From: Stentor coeruleus
Taxonomy: Eukaryota > Ciliophora > Heterotrichea > Heterotrichida > Stentoridae
Assembly (NCBI GenBank): GCA_001970955.1
Contig: MPUH01000761.1
Coordinates: 1 to 36,098 of the forward strand
Length of the DNA: 36,098 bases
Direction: 5' to 3'
In this document: positions 8,572 to 18,417 of the stretch, piece by piece
Layout of the letters: each line of letters starts with the position of its first letter
Numbering within the stretch: position 1 is the stretch's first letter
Notes under the pieces: model-generated
Seen by the model: the letters and a program-made list of their open reading frames with translations, nothing else
Told to the model about the DNA's origin: nothing
The model's database searches: none
Position numbers and translations under genes: made by a program

Positions 8572-10509
8572 ATATTTTTAAGATAAGTTAATATGATTTG
8601 GTTTTTTGGAAGTGGAGTTGAGTGATTTTTTGGTTTGGATAGAGTTTGAAAGGGTTTTTTTATTTTTTTTGGTGGATGAAGAGGATTAGGTTTAGATTTA
8701 GAGGCTTTTTGTGATAGATGATGAGTTTTTTTGATGCTAGAATTTATTTTAGCTTTGGGTGTTGTTGTTATATATCGACTTTATAGCATTGAAAATTCAT
8801 ATAAAAATAAATTATATCTATTTACCTTCCATATTTAAAATCAGTTAAACTTTGAAACATTTCTAACAGTCGAAATTATTATAAATAACTAAACAAACAT
8901 CAAATTCCAGCACTGATCTGCTAATAAAATTATAAAACAAACCAAACATATCAAACCCTTAGCAATGATATAAACAACTTACTAAAACAGTTACAATATA
9001 ATAATAACTGGGACAATCTAGCATCCGCAATTCAAATATTAAAATCATTCAAACTATAGTTTTTTTTACTTAAAAAAAACATAACAAAATTATGACCTTA
9101 ACTACTTTTTTTAATTTTTGATTAAACTACTTCAGCAATTCAAAAATTAACTAGAAAATAATAGCGTTAAGATTTTTTGCAATAATAGAAAGTAAATGTT
9201 TATGTGACTATTGTAAAAATAAAAAAACTTAAGTTCTGAAGAAATCAAGATGCTGTATTATGTTGAAAATTAACTAAAAATTTACAAACAAAAAAAAAGC
9301 ATTATGAATTTTTAAAACTAGCAACTCTTCTATTATTATAATAAAAAATAAACACTTAAAATGACCTGTTAAAGATTGAAAAATATTGAAAAGCTTGAAT
9401 TCATTGGAACAACTAAATAATATATGGATGAAACTATTATTGGAATTTTGTTTACAATTTTAATTTAAATTTTGATCTCTATTCTGAAAACTTTCAAGTA
9501 ATTTAAAAGACTATATTAGTAAGCCTAAATATAATTTAATCGAATTTGATACCTTCTATATTGATATTTAAAAAATGTCATTTTAGTAATAGTATCAATA
9601 TTTAGAAAACTTTAATTGGATAAATAAAATAGTAAACAGATATTTGCAATTAATTATAACTCAAAGGAACTTGTATATGATATACTCAGCCTTTTCTATC
9701 TTTAGCTAATTTTTTAATTAAGTGAATTGATTGATTAAACAAGTAATTTATTTGAGTTAGAAATTAAGGTTTTTTGATAGTCAAGCCAACAGATTGTTTA
9801 TAAAGGTTGGGATAAAATAAATAAAATTGAATACTAAAATAAAAGATCAAATTAATAATAACAATTCCAGATCTAAGAATTCACTATGATACTAAAATTA
9901 AATAGATGAGATGAAATAATTCAAATTTTTGTTGTGATTATAAATAAACACAGAATTTAGATTACAGACTTTTGGCTATCTTAAAAACAAAGTGATTCAT
10001 ATAAAATAAAATAAAAATAATATGAAGTTAATAGTTAATAGTTAAGTTAATCAATCTGAAAAAAAAAATTATATTATTTTGTGATAAACAGATACAAGTT
10101 AAAAAAGGTAGTATTTGGTCTTATAAAGTTTAAAATATAATAACTCTTATGTAATAAATTTATTCAAATTTCTATTATATTGATAGTACCCATTATAACA
10201 ATGATTCTCTTATAGATTCTTTTAATTTTTTAGAATATTTTGATATATATTAATCACTGTTAATTTTTTTTAATATTAGCAGTTTGATATACTTTGGATG
10301 CACTTCTCGATTTTTTTTTACTTCAGAATAAATCTTTTGAATGATAACATTTTTATTTAGATGAAGTAAAATAAGGTGCTAGTTTTTTAAAACTTTAAAT
10401 TAGATATTAATGTTAACAAGCTTAAGCTTATCTAAAAATCAAGCATCATCCTTAACCAAAAAACTTTACCAAAACTCTTACACATTAAACTTTTCTAACT
10501 AGTTATAAA
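8572..10509. other. Long intergenic region, nothing recognised
   Basis: About 1.9 kb with no convincing coding frame on either strand, no recognisable RNA gene and no clear repeat beyond short A/T runs. The first ~150 bp are G/T-rich, as in other 3' flanks. From about 8800 composition is mixed AT. The last ~100 bp before 10510 turn C/A-rich, as before other plus-strand genes. It could hold decayed gene remnants, but I could not match any to neighbours. Confidence 0.4.
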
Positions 10510-13500
10510 ATGATTATGCCAGAAATGCATCAACTCTCAACATCATCTAAAATGGACTTAATCATGAAACAGTTCCGAAGTTTTGATCCTAACGAGAATA
10601 CCCCATTCTTAGGCCATGAAGGAGCTGTATGGGCTTGTACAATGACCGAAGATAATCGCTACATATTTTCAGGTTCAGAAGACAAAAAAGTTCGTATTTG
10701 GGATGGTGCAACCCAAGAATGTATAGGAATCTTAGAAGGTCATACAGGTTGCATAAATGCTCTTGAGTTGACAAAAGGTGAAGAGTTTTTATTATCAGGT
10801 GGTTGGGATAATCAAGTGATTGCATGGAATTGGAAAAGCCAAGAAAAAAAAGCTGATCTAATCGGTCACACTGGAGGCGTGTACTGTTTTGCTATGACTA
10901 ATGATGGAAAGTATCTAGTCTCAGGATCAGGGGATTATACAGCTAAAATATGGGATTTATCAAATTTTACCCTTTTTGGGATATTGACTTGTGATAAAAG
11001 TAGTGTTTTTGGATTATCATTAACAAGCACTTATAGTGAAGTTGTCTGTGGAGGATGGGATTCTCAAATCAGGATATTTAATTTTACTTCACAACAAAAG
11101 GTTAATTCTTTTGATACTAGTTCAGGGGTTATTCAATGCTTAACAGTTACGAAAAATAATTCTTTTATTATCATTGGCACAAGGAATAATATTGTTAAAG
11201 TGTATAGTTATAAAGATAAAACTGAGGTTGGGGTATTTAAATCACATCAGAACTGGGTTAGGAATGTTGTAGGAACTCCTGATAGTCAATATTTTATTAC
11301 AGTATCAGCAGATAAATCAATAAGGATTTTCAATCTGATAAGCATGACTGAAGAACTGAACTTAGAAGGTAGTGAAGGGTATGTTTTTGGGCTTTACTTA
11401 TCAAAAGATGGCCAGTATTTGTTAACTGGAGCATCAGATAAGATTTTGAGAAGATGGAAAATTGGTATAATAGAAAAGAAAAAGTGCCTTAAAGGTCATA
11501 CTAAGTGTATAATGTCAATAGCAGTAAGTAAAGACAATAAATACATTGTATCTGGTAGCGAAGATAAAACTGTTAAGGTATGGAGTATAGAAGAAGGATG
11601 TGAATTAATAACACTTGAAGGACATAAAGAAACAGTATGGGCAGTGTGTATTACAAATGATATAAAATATATAGCAAGTGCAAGTGGGGATAATACAATT
11701 ATCCTTTGGGACTTTGAGTCTAAATTCAATCTTAGCATTCTAAGCGGGCATAAAAATTCTATATTCTGCATAACTGCCTCATATGATAGTAAATATCTTA
11801 TAACAGGATCTCAAGATAAAAATATTATGATGTGGGATATAGAAAAAAGAACATCATTAGCAACAATGGAAGGTCATACTGATACAATTTTTTCAGTTAA
11901 AGTTACTAATGATGATAATTTTATTGTCTCTGGAGGTGCGGATTATACAATCAGAATATGGGATATGGCTACAAGGAAACAAATTGAAAAAATCGAAACT
12001 AAAGCTGGGATGATAGAATGTCTTTCTATAAGTAAAAATGATAAATATTTAGTACTTGGGGATAGAAGTAATGGAGTGCATATTTGGGATTGGAATTTAA
12101 AAAAAGCTATAAAAAGATTTGGACATCATACTAGATGGATTAAGTCTGTTAATTTTTCTCAAGATGGGAATATATTTGCCTCAGCTTCTAATGATATGAC
12201 GGTAAGGCTATGGAATGCTTATGAAGAAAGACATGAAATGGTTTTTAAAGGTCATACAGGTACAATAAGGTCAGTGTGTTTTACTAATGATAACAAATAT
12301 GTAGTATCAGCAGGTGAAGATATGAATATTATACTTTGGAATGTGGGAAATTTAAGGTTTTTTGAATTAGCTGATATTAATAGTTCGTTGGACAATTTCT
12401 TATATTTGACAAAAATAAAAAATAGTATAATCCCAACTGCGTCTATAGCAAAAAATGTATTTGGAAGCTTAAAAATCAATTTAGCTCATTTTTATGCTTA
12501 TTTAAACTATGATAGTTTATTAAAACAAACTTTAAACAATGGCACTGAAATCCGTATTGATGAAGATGGTCACTCACCTTTATATTATGCTCTTAATAGG
12601 AAATCACAAAATGCTGTTGACTGTTTACTTAAATTTATGATTGAACTTAGAAACACAAATTTTGAGAATTTTTTAAATTATTGTCATGCTATAAGAAATG
12701 AATTTCTTATCCTTTTAGACAATCATTCAGTGCATCTACCAGAATTTTTAGATACAATTTTCTATACCGTGCCAAATATGCCTAGTTTCGCTATTCCTAA
12801 ACAAAAACTACCGATTCTTCATTATTCTAAAATAAAATCAGTCAATTCAATTAATTTTATTCGTGAACTTAAAGATGCTTCTGAAAGTTCTCAAGAGATA
12901 CCTATTGAGTTTAAAACTTTACCTTTTCCTATATTTTATATTTCTGGGTCAAATGGAAGTATTCAAATGCTTAATTTTATTGCTAGTTGTCCAAATAAGA
13001 AAATATTACAGACTAAGTTGATAAAAATTTTTGTCAGGTCTAAATGGAATGAGTTGTGGTGGTTTGTCCTTTTATTTACATTTTTGTTATGGTTTAATAT
13101 TGCTATTATGACTGTGCTTATTGTTATTGGGTATGTAAAATATTATGATGAACCTTTTGGAAGCGAGGATTTATGGCTTATTCATATTTTTATTGCCGCT
13201 AATTCGGTTCTTGGGTTTTATGAGTTGCTACAAATATTATTGGGTGGGTTCAAGTATTTTTACAGTTTTTGGAATCATATTGATATTATAAGACTAGTTT
13301 TATGTATTACTTGGGGTGCTTTAAGTATTTACTTTAGTCAAAGTGATCTATATTTCCATACTTGGTTCATGTCTGTACTGAACCTATTTAGAGGACTTAC
13401 TGGGTTTAGAGCTTTCGATAGCACGAGGTTTTATACAAGACTTATTATAAGAGCCACTGTAGGAGCCTTACCTTTCATATTCATCTTTTTTTATTCAACA

Positions 13501-13989
13501 TTTTCATTTGGAGTAATCTATTTCACATCACTTTCAGGTGAAGCAGAAAATATTTCACAACTTTGGCAAGCTCCATATCAATTAAACATGGGTGATCTTA
13601 ATTCAATAAATCAAGAAAAACCAATGCAGTATTTATATTTTATGATGGCATCAATAATTAATGTTATTATAATGTTGAATTTATTGATATCAATTTTAGG
13701 AAATTTATTTAACACATTTCAACTTGATGCAGAACAAATAGACTGTTTAGAAATGACTGAATCTGTGTTAGAAATAGAAACTTTGATGTATTGGAAAAAA
13801 CATCATAATCATAAGTCATATTTGCAACTTTGTAAGCAGCTAGAGGTTCAAAGCAATGGAGAATTTGATGAGAAAATCAAATTAATAATAGTTGGAGTTG
13901 AGAAGTTGAATGCTCATTCTTTAAGTATTGATCAGAGGATGAGTAATTTTGAGAATCTCTTAAAACAAAGTATTGCAAATCGTAAATAA
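10510..13989 (+). CDS. WD40-ankyrin-TRPV-like channel fusion, 1159 residues
   Basis: One open frame without introns. Residues about 35-620 contain 14 WD40 repeats, each with a GH-like and a WD-like end (for example GHTGGVYC to IWDL), enough for two seven-bladed propellers. A short ankyrin-like unit follows near 685-715 (DEDGHSPLYYALNRKSQNAV). Residues about 846-1065 form an ion-channel module with six hydrophobic segments: TM1 near 847-876, TM2 near 887-913, TM3 near 920-942, an S4-like segment with spaced Arg near 951-975, TM5 near 977-1005, a pore loop with NMGDLN near 1023-1028, and TM6 ending in MLNLLISILGNLF. The filter resembles GMGD of TRPV channels and the TM6 end resembles theirs. 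It is probably a cation channel gated or scaffolded through the propellers. Ion selectivity and membrane location are unknown. A decayed paralogue lies directly downstream. Confidence 0.88.
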   Translation: MIMPEMHQLSTSSKMDLIMKQFRSFDPNENTPFLGHEGAVWACTMTEDNRYIFSGSEDKKVRIWDGATQECIGILEGHTGCINALELTKGEEFLLSGGWDNQVIAWNWKSQEKKADLIGHTGGVYCFAMTNDGKYLVSGSGDYTAKIWDLSNFTLFGILTCDKSSVFGLSLTSTYSEVVCGGWDSQIRIFNFTSQQKVNSFDTSSGVIQCLTVTKNNSFIIIGTRNNIVKVYSYKDKTEVGVFKSHQNWVRNVVGTPDSQYFITVSADKSIRIFNLISMTEELNLEGSEGYVFGLYLSKDGQYLLTGASDKILRRWKIGIIEKKKCLKGHTKCIMSIAVSKDNKYIVSGSEDKTVKVWSIEEGCELITLEGHKETVWAVCITNDIKYIASASGDNTIILWDFESKFNLSILSGHKNSIFCITASYDSKYLITGSQDKNIMMWDIEKRTSLATMEGHTDTIFSVKVTNDDNFIVSGGADYTIRIWDMATRKQIEKIETKAGMIECLSISKNDKYLVLGDRSNGVHIWDWNLKKAIKRFGHHTRWIKSVNFSQDGNIFASASNDMTVRLWNAYEERHEMVFKGHTGTIRSVCFTNDNKYVVSAGEDMNIILWNVGNLRFFELADINSSLDNFLYLTKIKNSIIPTASIAKNVFGSLKINLAHFYAYLNYDSLLKQTLNNGTEIRIDEDGHSPLYYALNRKSQNAVDCLLKFMIELRNTNFENFLNYCHAIRNEFLILLDNHSVHLPEFLDTIFYTVPNMPSFAIPKQKLPILHYSKIKSVNSINFIRELKDASESSQEIPIEFKTLPFPIFYISGSNGSIQMLNFIASCPNKKILQTKLIKIFVRSKWNELWWFVLLFTFLLWFNIAIMTVLIVIGYVKYYDEPFGSEDLWLIHIFIAANSVLGFYELLQILLGGFKYFYSFWNHIDIIRLVLCITWGALSIYFSQSDLYFHTWFMSVLNLFRGLTGFRAFDSTRFYTRLIIRATVGALPFIFIFFYSTFSFGVIYFTSLSGEAENISQLWQAPYQLNMGDLNSINQEKPMQYLYFMMASIINVIIMLNLLISILGNLFNTFQLDAEQIDCLEMTESVLEIETLMYWKKHHNHKSYLQLCKQLEVQSNGEFDEKIKLIIVGVEKLNAHSLSIDQRMSNFENLLKQSIANRK

Positions 13990-14116
13990 AGAGGAGATAA
14001 TTTTTAGAAAATTTACTATTTATGTTCATAATATGTTTATAATTGATCATCTTTATAGTTTAGTGAAAAAATTATGGTATATTTATGCCCAAAAATCAAA
14101 TAAAGTTTATATTGAG

Positions 14117-14790
14117 AAAGATACTTATTGAATTTAAAACTTTATCTTTAACTATTACTTTATTCTTTTGTTTTAAAGTGGAAATATTGAAATACTAAGT
14201 TTTGTTGTTAGTTGTACAAATAAAAAATAATACAGACTAAGATGATAAAGATTTATCAAAACTAAATGGAACGAGTTGTGATGTTTATATTTTTGCTTAT
14301 AATTCTATTATGGCTTTGTATAATTATAAGATAATTTTAATTAATTTTGAGTATGCAAAGTATTTATGATAAGCTTTTAAGTATGATGATTTGTGGCTGG
14401 TATATTTTTCACTACTTTTAATTTGGTAAATAGACTTTACAAGTTTTTATAAGTGCTTATGACTGACTTTCTGCTTCTGGAATTAGGTTAATATTATAAA
14501 ATTAACTTTATGCTTTGTATGGAACATTTTAAGTATCCAATCCAGCCAAAAAAATTATATTTCCACACTTGGTTCATGATTGTGCTAAAATTATTTATAG
14601 TATCAAATGATTTTAGAGCTTTTGATAGCACAAAGCATAATAGAATTTATAATTACCATAAATAAATATTCTTTATAATAACTAAACATTATTTCCTTTT
14701 ATAATAATTACAGTTAGCCCATAATTTCTATCAATCATCACAATATTTTATACAAGGTTTTATCTTAATGTCACTATAGGTGTTGAAAAA
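14117..14790 (+). pseudogene. Decayed tandem copy of the TRPV-like channel region
   Basis: This stretch lines up base by base, with many indels, with the channel part of the preceding gene (about 12895-13465). Clear anchors are tacagactaag near 14231 matching 13009-13019, the block around taaatggaacgagttgtg matching 13041-13058, ttccacacttggttcatg near 14561 matching ttccatacttggttcatg near 13353, and tttagagcttttgatagcac near 14612 matching 13409-13428. The frame is broken by stops and indels, and an unmatched stretch of about 100 bp interrupts it after 14640. No WD40-encoding part is visible, so either only the 3' part was duplicated or the 5' part is lost. It is not translatable as a channel. 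Confidence 0.75.
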
Positions 14791-15234
14791 TTATGGCTGT
14801 AATTCAGATACATGATTTATATCATATACCCTCTAAAAAACAACCCATTAAAATACCAACAATATTTTATAAAACTGTTTATAATATATAAATACCCCAT
14901 AAAATAAATACAAAAAATACCTAAACAAATATCTTTAGAGTTATCTTAATATAAACAGTATATAAACCATAAAGCATAATTTATAAGCAACACATTAATT
15001 AAATATCTAAAAAACAATAATCTTGATTTCTCTGATTAAAAATCCTAAAACCAACCTACTAAAACTTTCCTCCATATCTAAATTCCAATAATCTACCATA
15101 TTTCTAATACTAAAACTTTCCTCCATATCTAAATTCCAATAATCTACCATATTTCTAATACTAAAACCTAACTTCTTCATCTAACCAAAATCTTACATCC
15201 TAAATACCATAAACACTTGTTATTAAATACTAAC
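14791..15234. other. Intergenic region between channel relic and calpain 3' end
   Basis: No gene is recognised. It is AT-rich with increasing C/A on the plus strand toward the calpain stop, which is G/T-rich on the calpain sense strand. It contains the 51-bp tandem repeat listed separately. Confidence 0.45.
15057..15167. repeat. 51-bp tandem direct repeat, about 2.2 copies
   Basis: Copy one is 15057-15107 and copy two 15108-15158, identical by eye, followed by the first nine bases of a third copy. Each unit begins tactaaaactttcctccat. It lies outside coding sequence, about 70 bp downstream of the calpain stop codon, so it may be in or just past its 3' UTR. Replication slippage is the simplest origin. 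Confidence 0.9.
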
Positions 15235-17604
15235 CTAAGCTCTAGTAACTCTAAGGTTGGGTTTAAGCTTACAAGCTGTAGCTGTTCTCGATATCTGACA
15301 ATGGCAAAGTATTTTCCACTGCTTAGGCTCAATACTAAAACTCATCAAATTTTTCCTAGAACTAAACAAAAGTCCTTCACTATTCGAGCAATCCAAAGTA
15401 ACCCTAACTCTATAATTATTCTCATTAAAAGCCCCATAAGTAAACCCATTAGCAGCTTTTTCCATAAAACAATACAACATAACCCCATCAGTAATACCTT
15501 TTTTTTCTCCAGATTTCACCATAAGCATTTCATGTATTTTCTCATTAAGATCCAACCCTTCTGCGTTTTTTATCTGAATTTTCACCCTTTGACGAGAATG
15601 TAATGATAAAACATAATAACGTGATTGTGTTGAGTATAAATCATCATCATAACCCCAAGCATTCAACCATTGTCTTAATATTTCTTGACCTACAGCTTGA
15701 GCTTTTTCTCTCATAAACTCAACAAGTCCATCAGCTGTTAAACCATTTTCATGACTTGGTAATCTATCAACAAAATCTTTAAACTCTTCTTCAGTATATT
15801 GAATTGAAACTTTTCTCATAAGTGTCATAAACTCGGTATAACTCAGATCTTCACCTAGCATTCTATTAGCTTTTCTAAATATATCTCTTATAGTAGATTC
15901 AAAAAGTGGATGTAACTCATTATTCTCACATAAAACTATAGGTGCTGTTTTTGTATCTGGAGGTCTACAAAGAGCACAACCAGAAGTTCTTGGCCAAATA
16001 AGATAAGGTTTATTAGCTTCAATTTCAATATCAAGTTCGATTTGTCTTTCATTAACTGCTTCTTTTGCTTTATATAATTTAAAACTTCCACCTGTAACAT
16101 CAAGAACAACAAGTCCAAGATCAAGATATGGTCTTCTTTCATCAACACCAAAATTCCTCGCATCTTCTTGATGTAATCCAATAGTCACATGTGTATCTTT
16201 TTTTGATGTTAAAATATAATAGTTTTTAGAACTCACCCATTCCTGCTCACCATTGAGTTTTCTTTCAAATATCCCTTTAACACGTAATTCTTGATATTGA
16301 TCTACTCTACATATATTCACTCCATTGAATTGTTTTATAAAATCATTATAACAAATCCAAAACGTCCCATCGTTTTCATCAAGAACTGGATTTATTTCAC
16401 GTTTCATTTCAGGAGTCCATAAAGGGCTTTTATCGCTCCAATCTCCATCCCATTCAAAATTCCCCCAAGGATTTCTTATATTTAATAATCTTTGACCAAG
16501 AGCTTCTTTTACAAGTATTACAGTATAAGCATGTCCTGGAACTAAACCTCCTTTTTTTTGTGGGCCTGAAGACTCAGAAAATCTATCTTCGCCTGCAGTA
16601 CTTGCTGATATAAGAGCTCCATATTCATCATATTTTTTAACCAAATCCCATAATGTGTCGTTTTTAAGCATTTCTTGCCCGTCTATTGTTGAGAAATCAA
16701 TATTCAAAGTTGGACAACCAGTCAAATCCATCATCCCTTCTGCAGCCCAACCACCTCTAAGTAAAGAATATGACCCATGAAGTTTCGCATATGCTTTTTC
16801 TAATAATAAAACCCAAAGCTCATTTCCATGAGACCTTGAAAAAATAGGAGTATCTTTAGGTAAACATGGGAAATAATCATCTATTGTTACTCTTACCCAT
16901 TCACCACTTTTACAAAATTGAACTTGATAAAAACCTTCTAAATTCCTTTCTTTAGTATAAAAAAGCCTCTCTACAAGCTCAGGCCTTTCAGCCAAAGATG
17001 CTAAAGCACACATAAACCAACAATCTCCTAGTTTTCCTTGTTTTATATCATTAGGTTCAATATTATCAAAGATTTTGAAATCACCATTAAAAAACTCTTC
17101 TGGTCTACGCCATTGTATAACAGCATCTATTCGTCTATCAGATCCTAAATTAATTGAACTGTCTAATGGAGGGAAAAATGGGTCGACAAAATTCCCGAGT
17201 TTAGAACTGATCATTGATGGGTCGAAAGTGTTAAGATCTATCATTCGAAGTTCACGTTTAGCTCTTTCGATTTTTCTTAATAAACGTTGGTTGTCTTTTT
17301 CTATAAAGGCTAATGCAGCTTGAGCACTTGGAGGTTTTATAGCAAATCTGAACTTGGTTGAGAGTTTCCAATTGGGTTCTAATAAAAGAGTTGCTACAAT
17401 AACTCTTGATCGAGGGTCTATTTCAACAGTATTGACTAAAGTTTCTGATTCTTTTATTTTGATACCAACTGAACCTGAGAGGTCGATGGTAAAAGATAAG
17501 ATTTTGAGCATTTCATTAAGAATACTCATGGAAATTTCTCTTGAGTTTATGGTTTCTGTATATAGGATTATCCCTTCGTGGATTCTTTGTTCCTTGACAG
17601 ACAT
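15235..17604 (-). CDS. Calpain-type cysteine protease
   Basis: Calcium-regulated papain-fold protease of the calpain family, 789 residues, probably cytosolic (no signal peptide or membrane helix). The catalytic core spans about residues 150-430. The triad is complete: C195 in QGKLGDCWFMCALASLAE, H358 in VPGHAYTVI and N378 in IRNPWGNFEW. A beta-rich region like the calpain C2-like domain follows (about 445-560). Residues about 570-660 resemble a penta-EF-hand region (DIFRKANRMLGEDLSYTEFM, then LPSHENGLTADGLVEFM), but the loops lack several canonical calcium ligands. The N-terminal ~90 residues and the last ~60 residues share a pattern (TIDLSGSVG versus TLDCSNSEG, then VEIDP versus FSIEP), suggesting a repeated flanking beta domain. 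The ATG at 17604 gives the full N-terminal unit. Its substrate is unknown. Confidence 0.92.
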   Translation of the reverse strand: MSVKEQRIHEGIILYTETINSREISMSILNEMLKILSFTIDLSGSVGIKIKESETLVNTVEIDPRSRVIVATLLLEPNWKLSTKFRFAIKPPSAQAALAFIEKDNQRLLRKIERAKRELRMIDLNTFDPSMISSKLGNFVDPFFPPLDSSINLGSDRRIDAVIQWRRPEEFFNGDFKIFDNIEPNDIKQGKLGDCWFMCALASLAERPELVERLFYTKERNLEGFYQVQFCKSGEWVRVTIDDYFPCLPKDTPIFSRSHGNELWVLLLEKAYAKLHGSYSLLRGGWAAEGMMDLTGCPTLNIDFSTIDGQEMLKNDTLWDLVKKYDEYGALISASTAGEDRFSESSGPQKKGGLVPGHAYTVILVKEALGQRLLNIRNPWGNFEWDGDWSDKSPLWTPEMKREINPVLDENDGTFWICYNDFIKQFNGVNICRVDQYQELRVKGIFERKLNGEQEWVSSKNYYILTSKKDTHVTIGLHQEDARNFGVDERRPYLDLGLVVLDVTGGSFKLYKAKEAVNERQIELDIEIEANKPYLIWPRTSGCALCRPPDTKTAPIVLCENNELHPLFESTIRDIFRKANRMLGEDLSYTEFMTLMRKVSIQYTEEEFKDFVDRLPSHENGLTADGLVEFMREKAQAVGQEILRQWLNAWGYDDDLYSTQSRYYVLSLHSRQRVKIQIKNAEGLDLNEKIHEMLMVKSGEKKGITDGVMLYCFMEKAANGFTYGAFNENNYRVRVTLDCSNSEGLLFSSRKNLMSFSIEPKQWKILCHCQISRTATACKLKPNLRVTRA

Positions 17605-18417
17605 ATTGTTATAAAGAGTCGATTAAAATTTAAATTTAGAGGTTGGGAAATTATGGAAAATAAAGATTTGATGGGAGTAGAAGTTTATGATTTGGAAGAG
17701 CAGATTTTGTAGGGTTTAGGATTAGAGGTTTTGATGATAATGTTTTGTTGGGGATATTTGAAAGTTGTGATTGGAAATAGGTATGGTTTGAATTTGTTGT
17801 TGAGAGAATGAAGGTAGAGAAAATGAATATGAATTGAAATAATTTAGATAAAAAATAAAAAAACAAATTTTAATAGGTTTGGTATATGAAAAATGTTGTG
17901 ATTAGGGTGAGATTGAGTGATTTAAAAATTTATGAGGAAAAACAAAAAATCAAAGGATTTTAGATTGTCTTATGTTGAAAATAATACAATATAGTTTTTA
18001 GGTATTTTGTAGCATATCACTATATGCATATTAAGTAATAGTCCTTGCTAAAAAAATATCTTAAAATTATCTGCGCTTATTCTTTTATATATTAACTACT
18101 TTCAAATATATTCATTACAATAAAACTTCATTTAATTACAAATATTAAAATCTATGACAATACTTCAACTAAGCCCATATACTCCACCATAACTTTCCCA
18201 AAGATTTTCTCTACCCTCACTTCCCTCTCTCCATACACAATAAATTTTCTTTGCTAATCACATCAACCTACATTTCAAAAAAAAAATTATTCTACTCATT
18301 ATACAAAAAAAACTCAAACACTTTATCTTTTTATATTAATCTAACCTAAAATCATAATCTCTTATATATTTTTCATATCATTCTCTATATAAATTTCTTC
18401 TTAAAAATTCAATATAA
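17605..18417. other. Divergent promoter region between calpain and LRRIQ3-like gene
   Basis: No gene is supported. The left third (to about 17900) is G/A/T-rich on the plus strand and the right part (about 18160-18417) is C/A/T-rich, so both genes see C-rich sequence upstream on their own sense strand. A 71-codon open frame on the minus strand at 17651-17866 is low-complexity and not convincing. No defined promoter element is identified. Confidence 0.45.

Noticed and set aside
8572-10509. Hidden tRNA, snRNA or CRISPR-like array in the long gap
   Set aside because: No cloverleaf, conserved snRNA box or regularly spaced repeat could be found by eye.
15217-15603. Plus-strand open frame of 128 codons over the calpain 3' end
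   Set aside because: It is the antisense shadow of the calpain coding region, with low-complexity Ser/Phe/His composition.
17651-17866. 71-codon minus-strand frame upstream of calpain
   Set aside because: Low-complexity Phe/Ser/Leu-rich translation that arises from C/T-rich 5' flank; no start context or domain.
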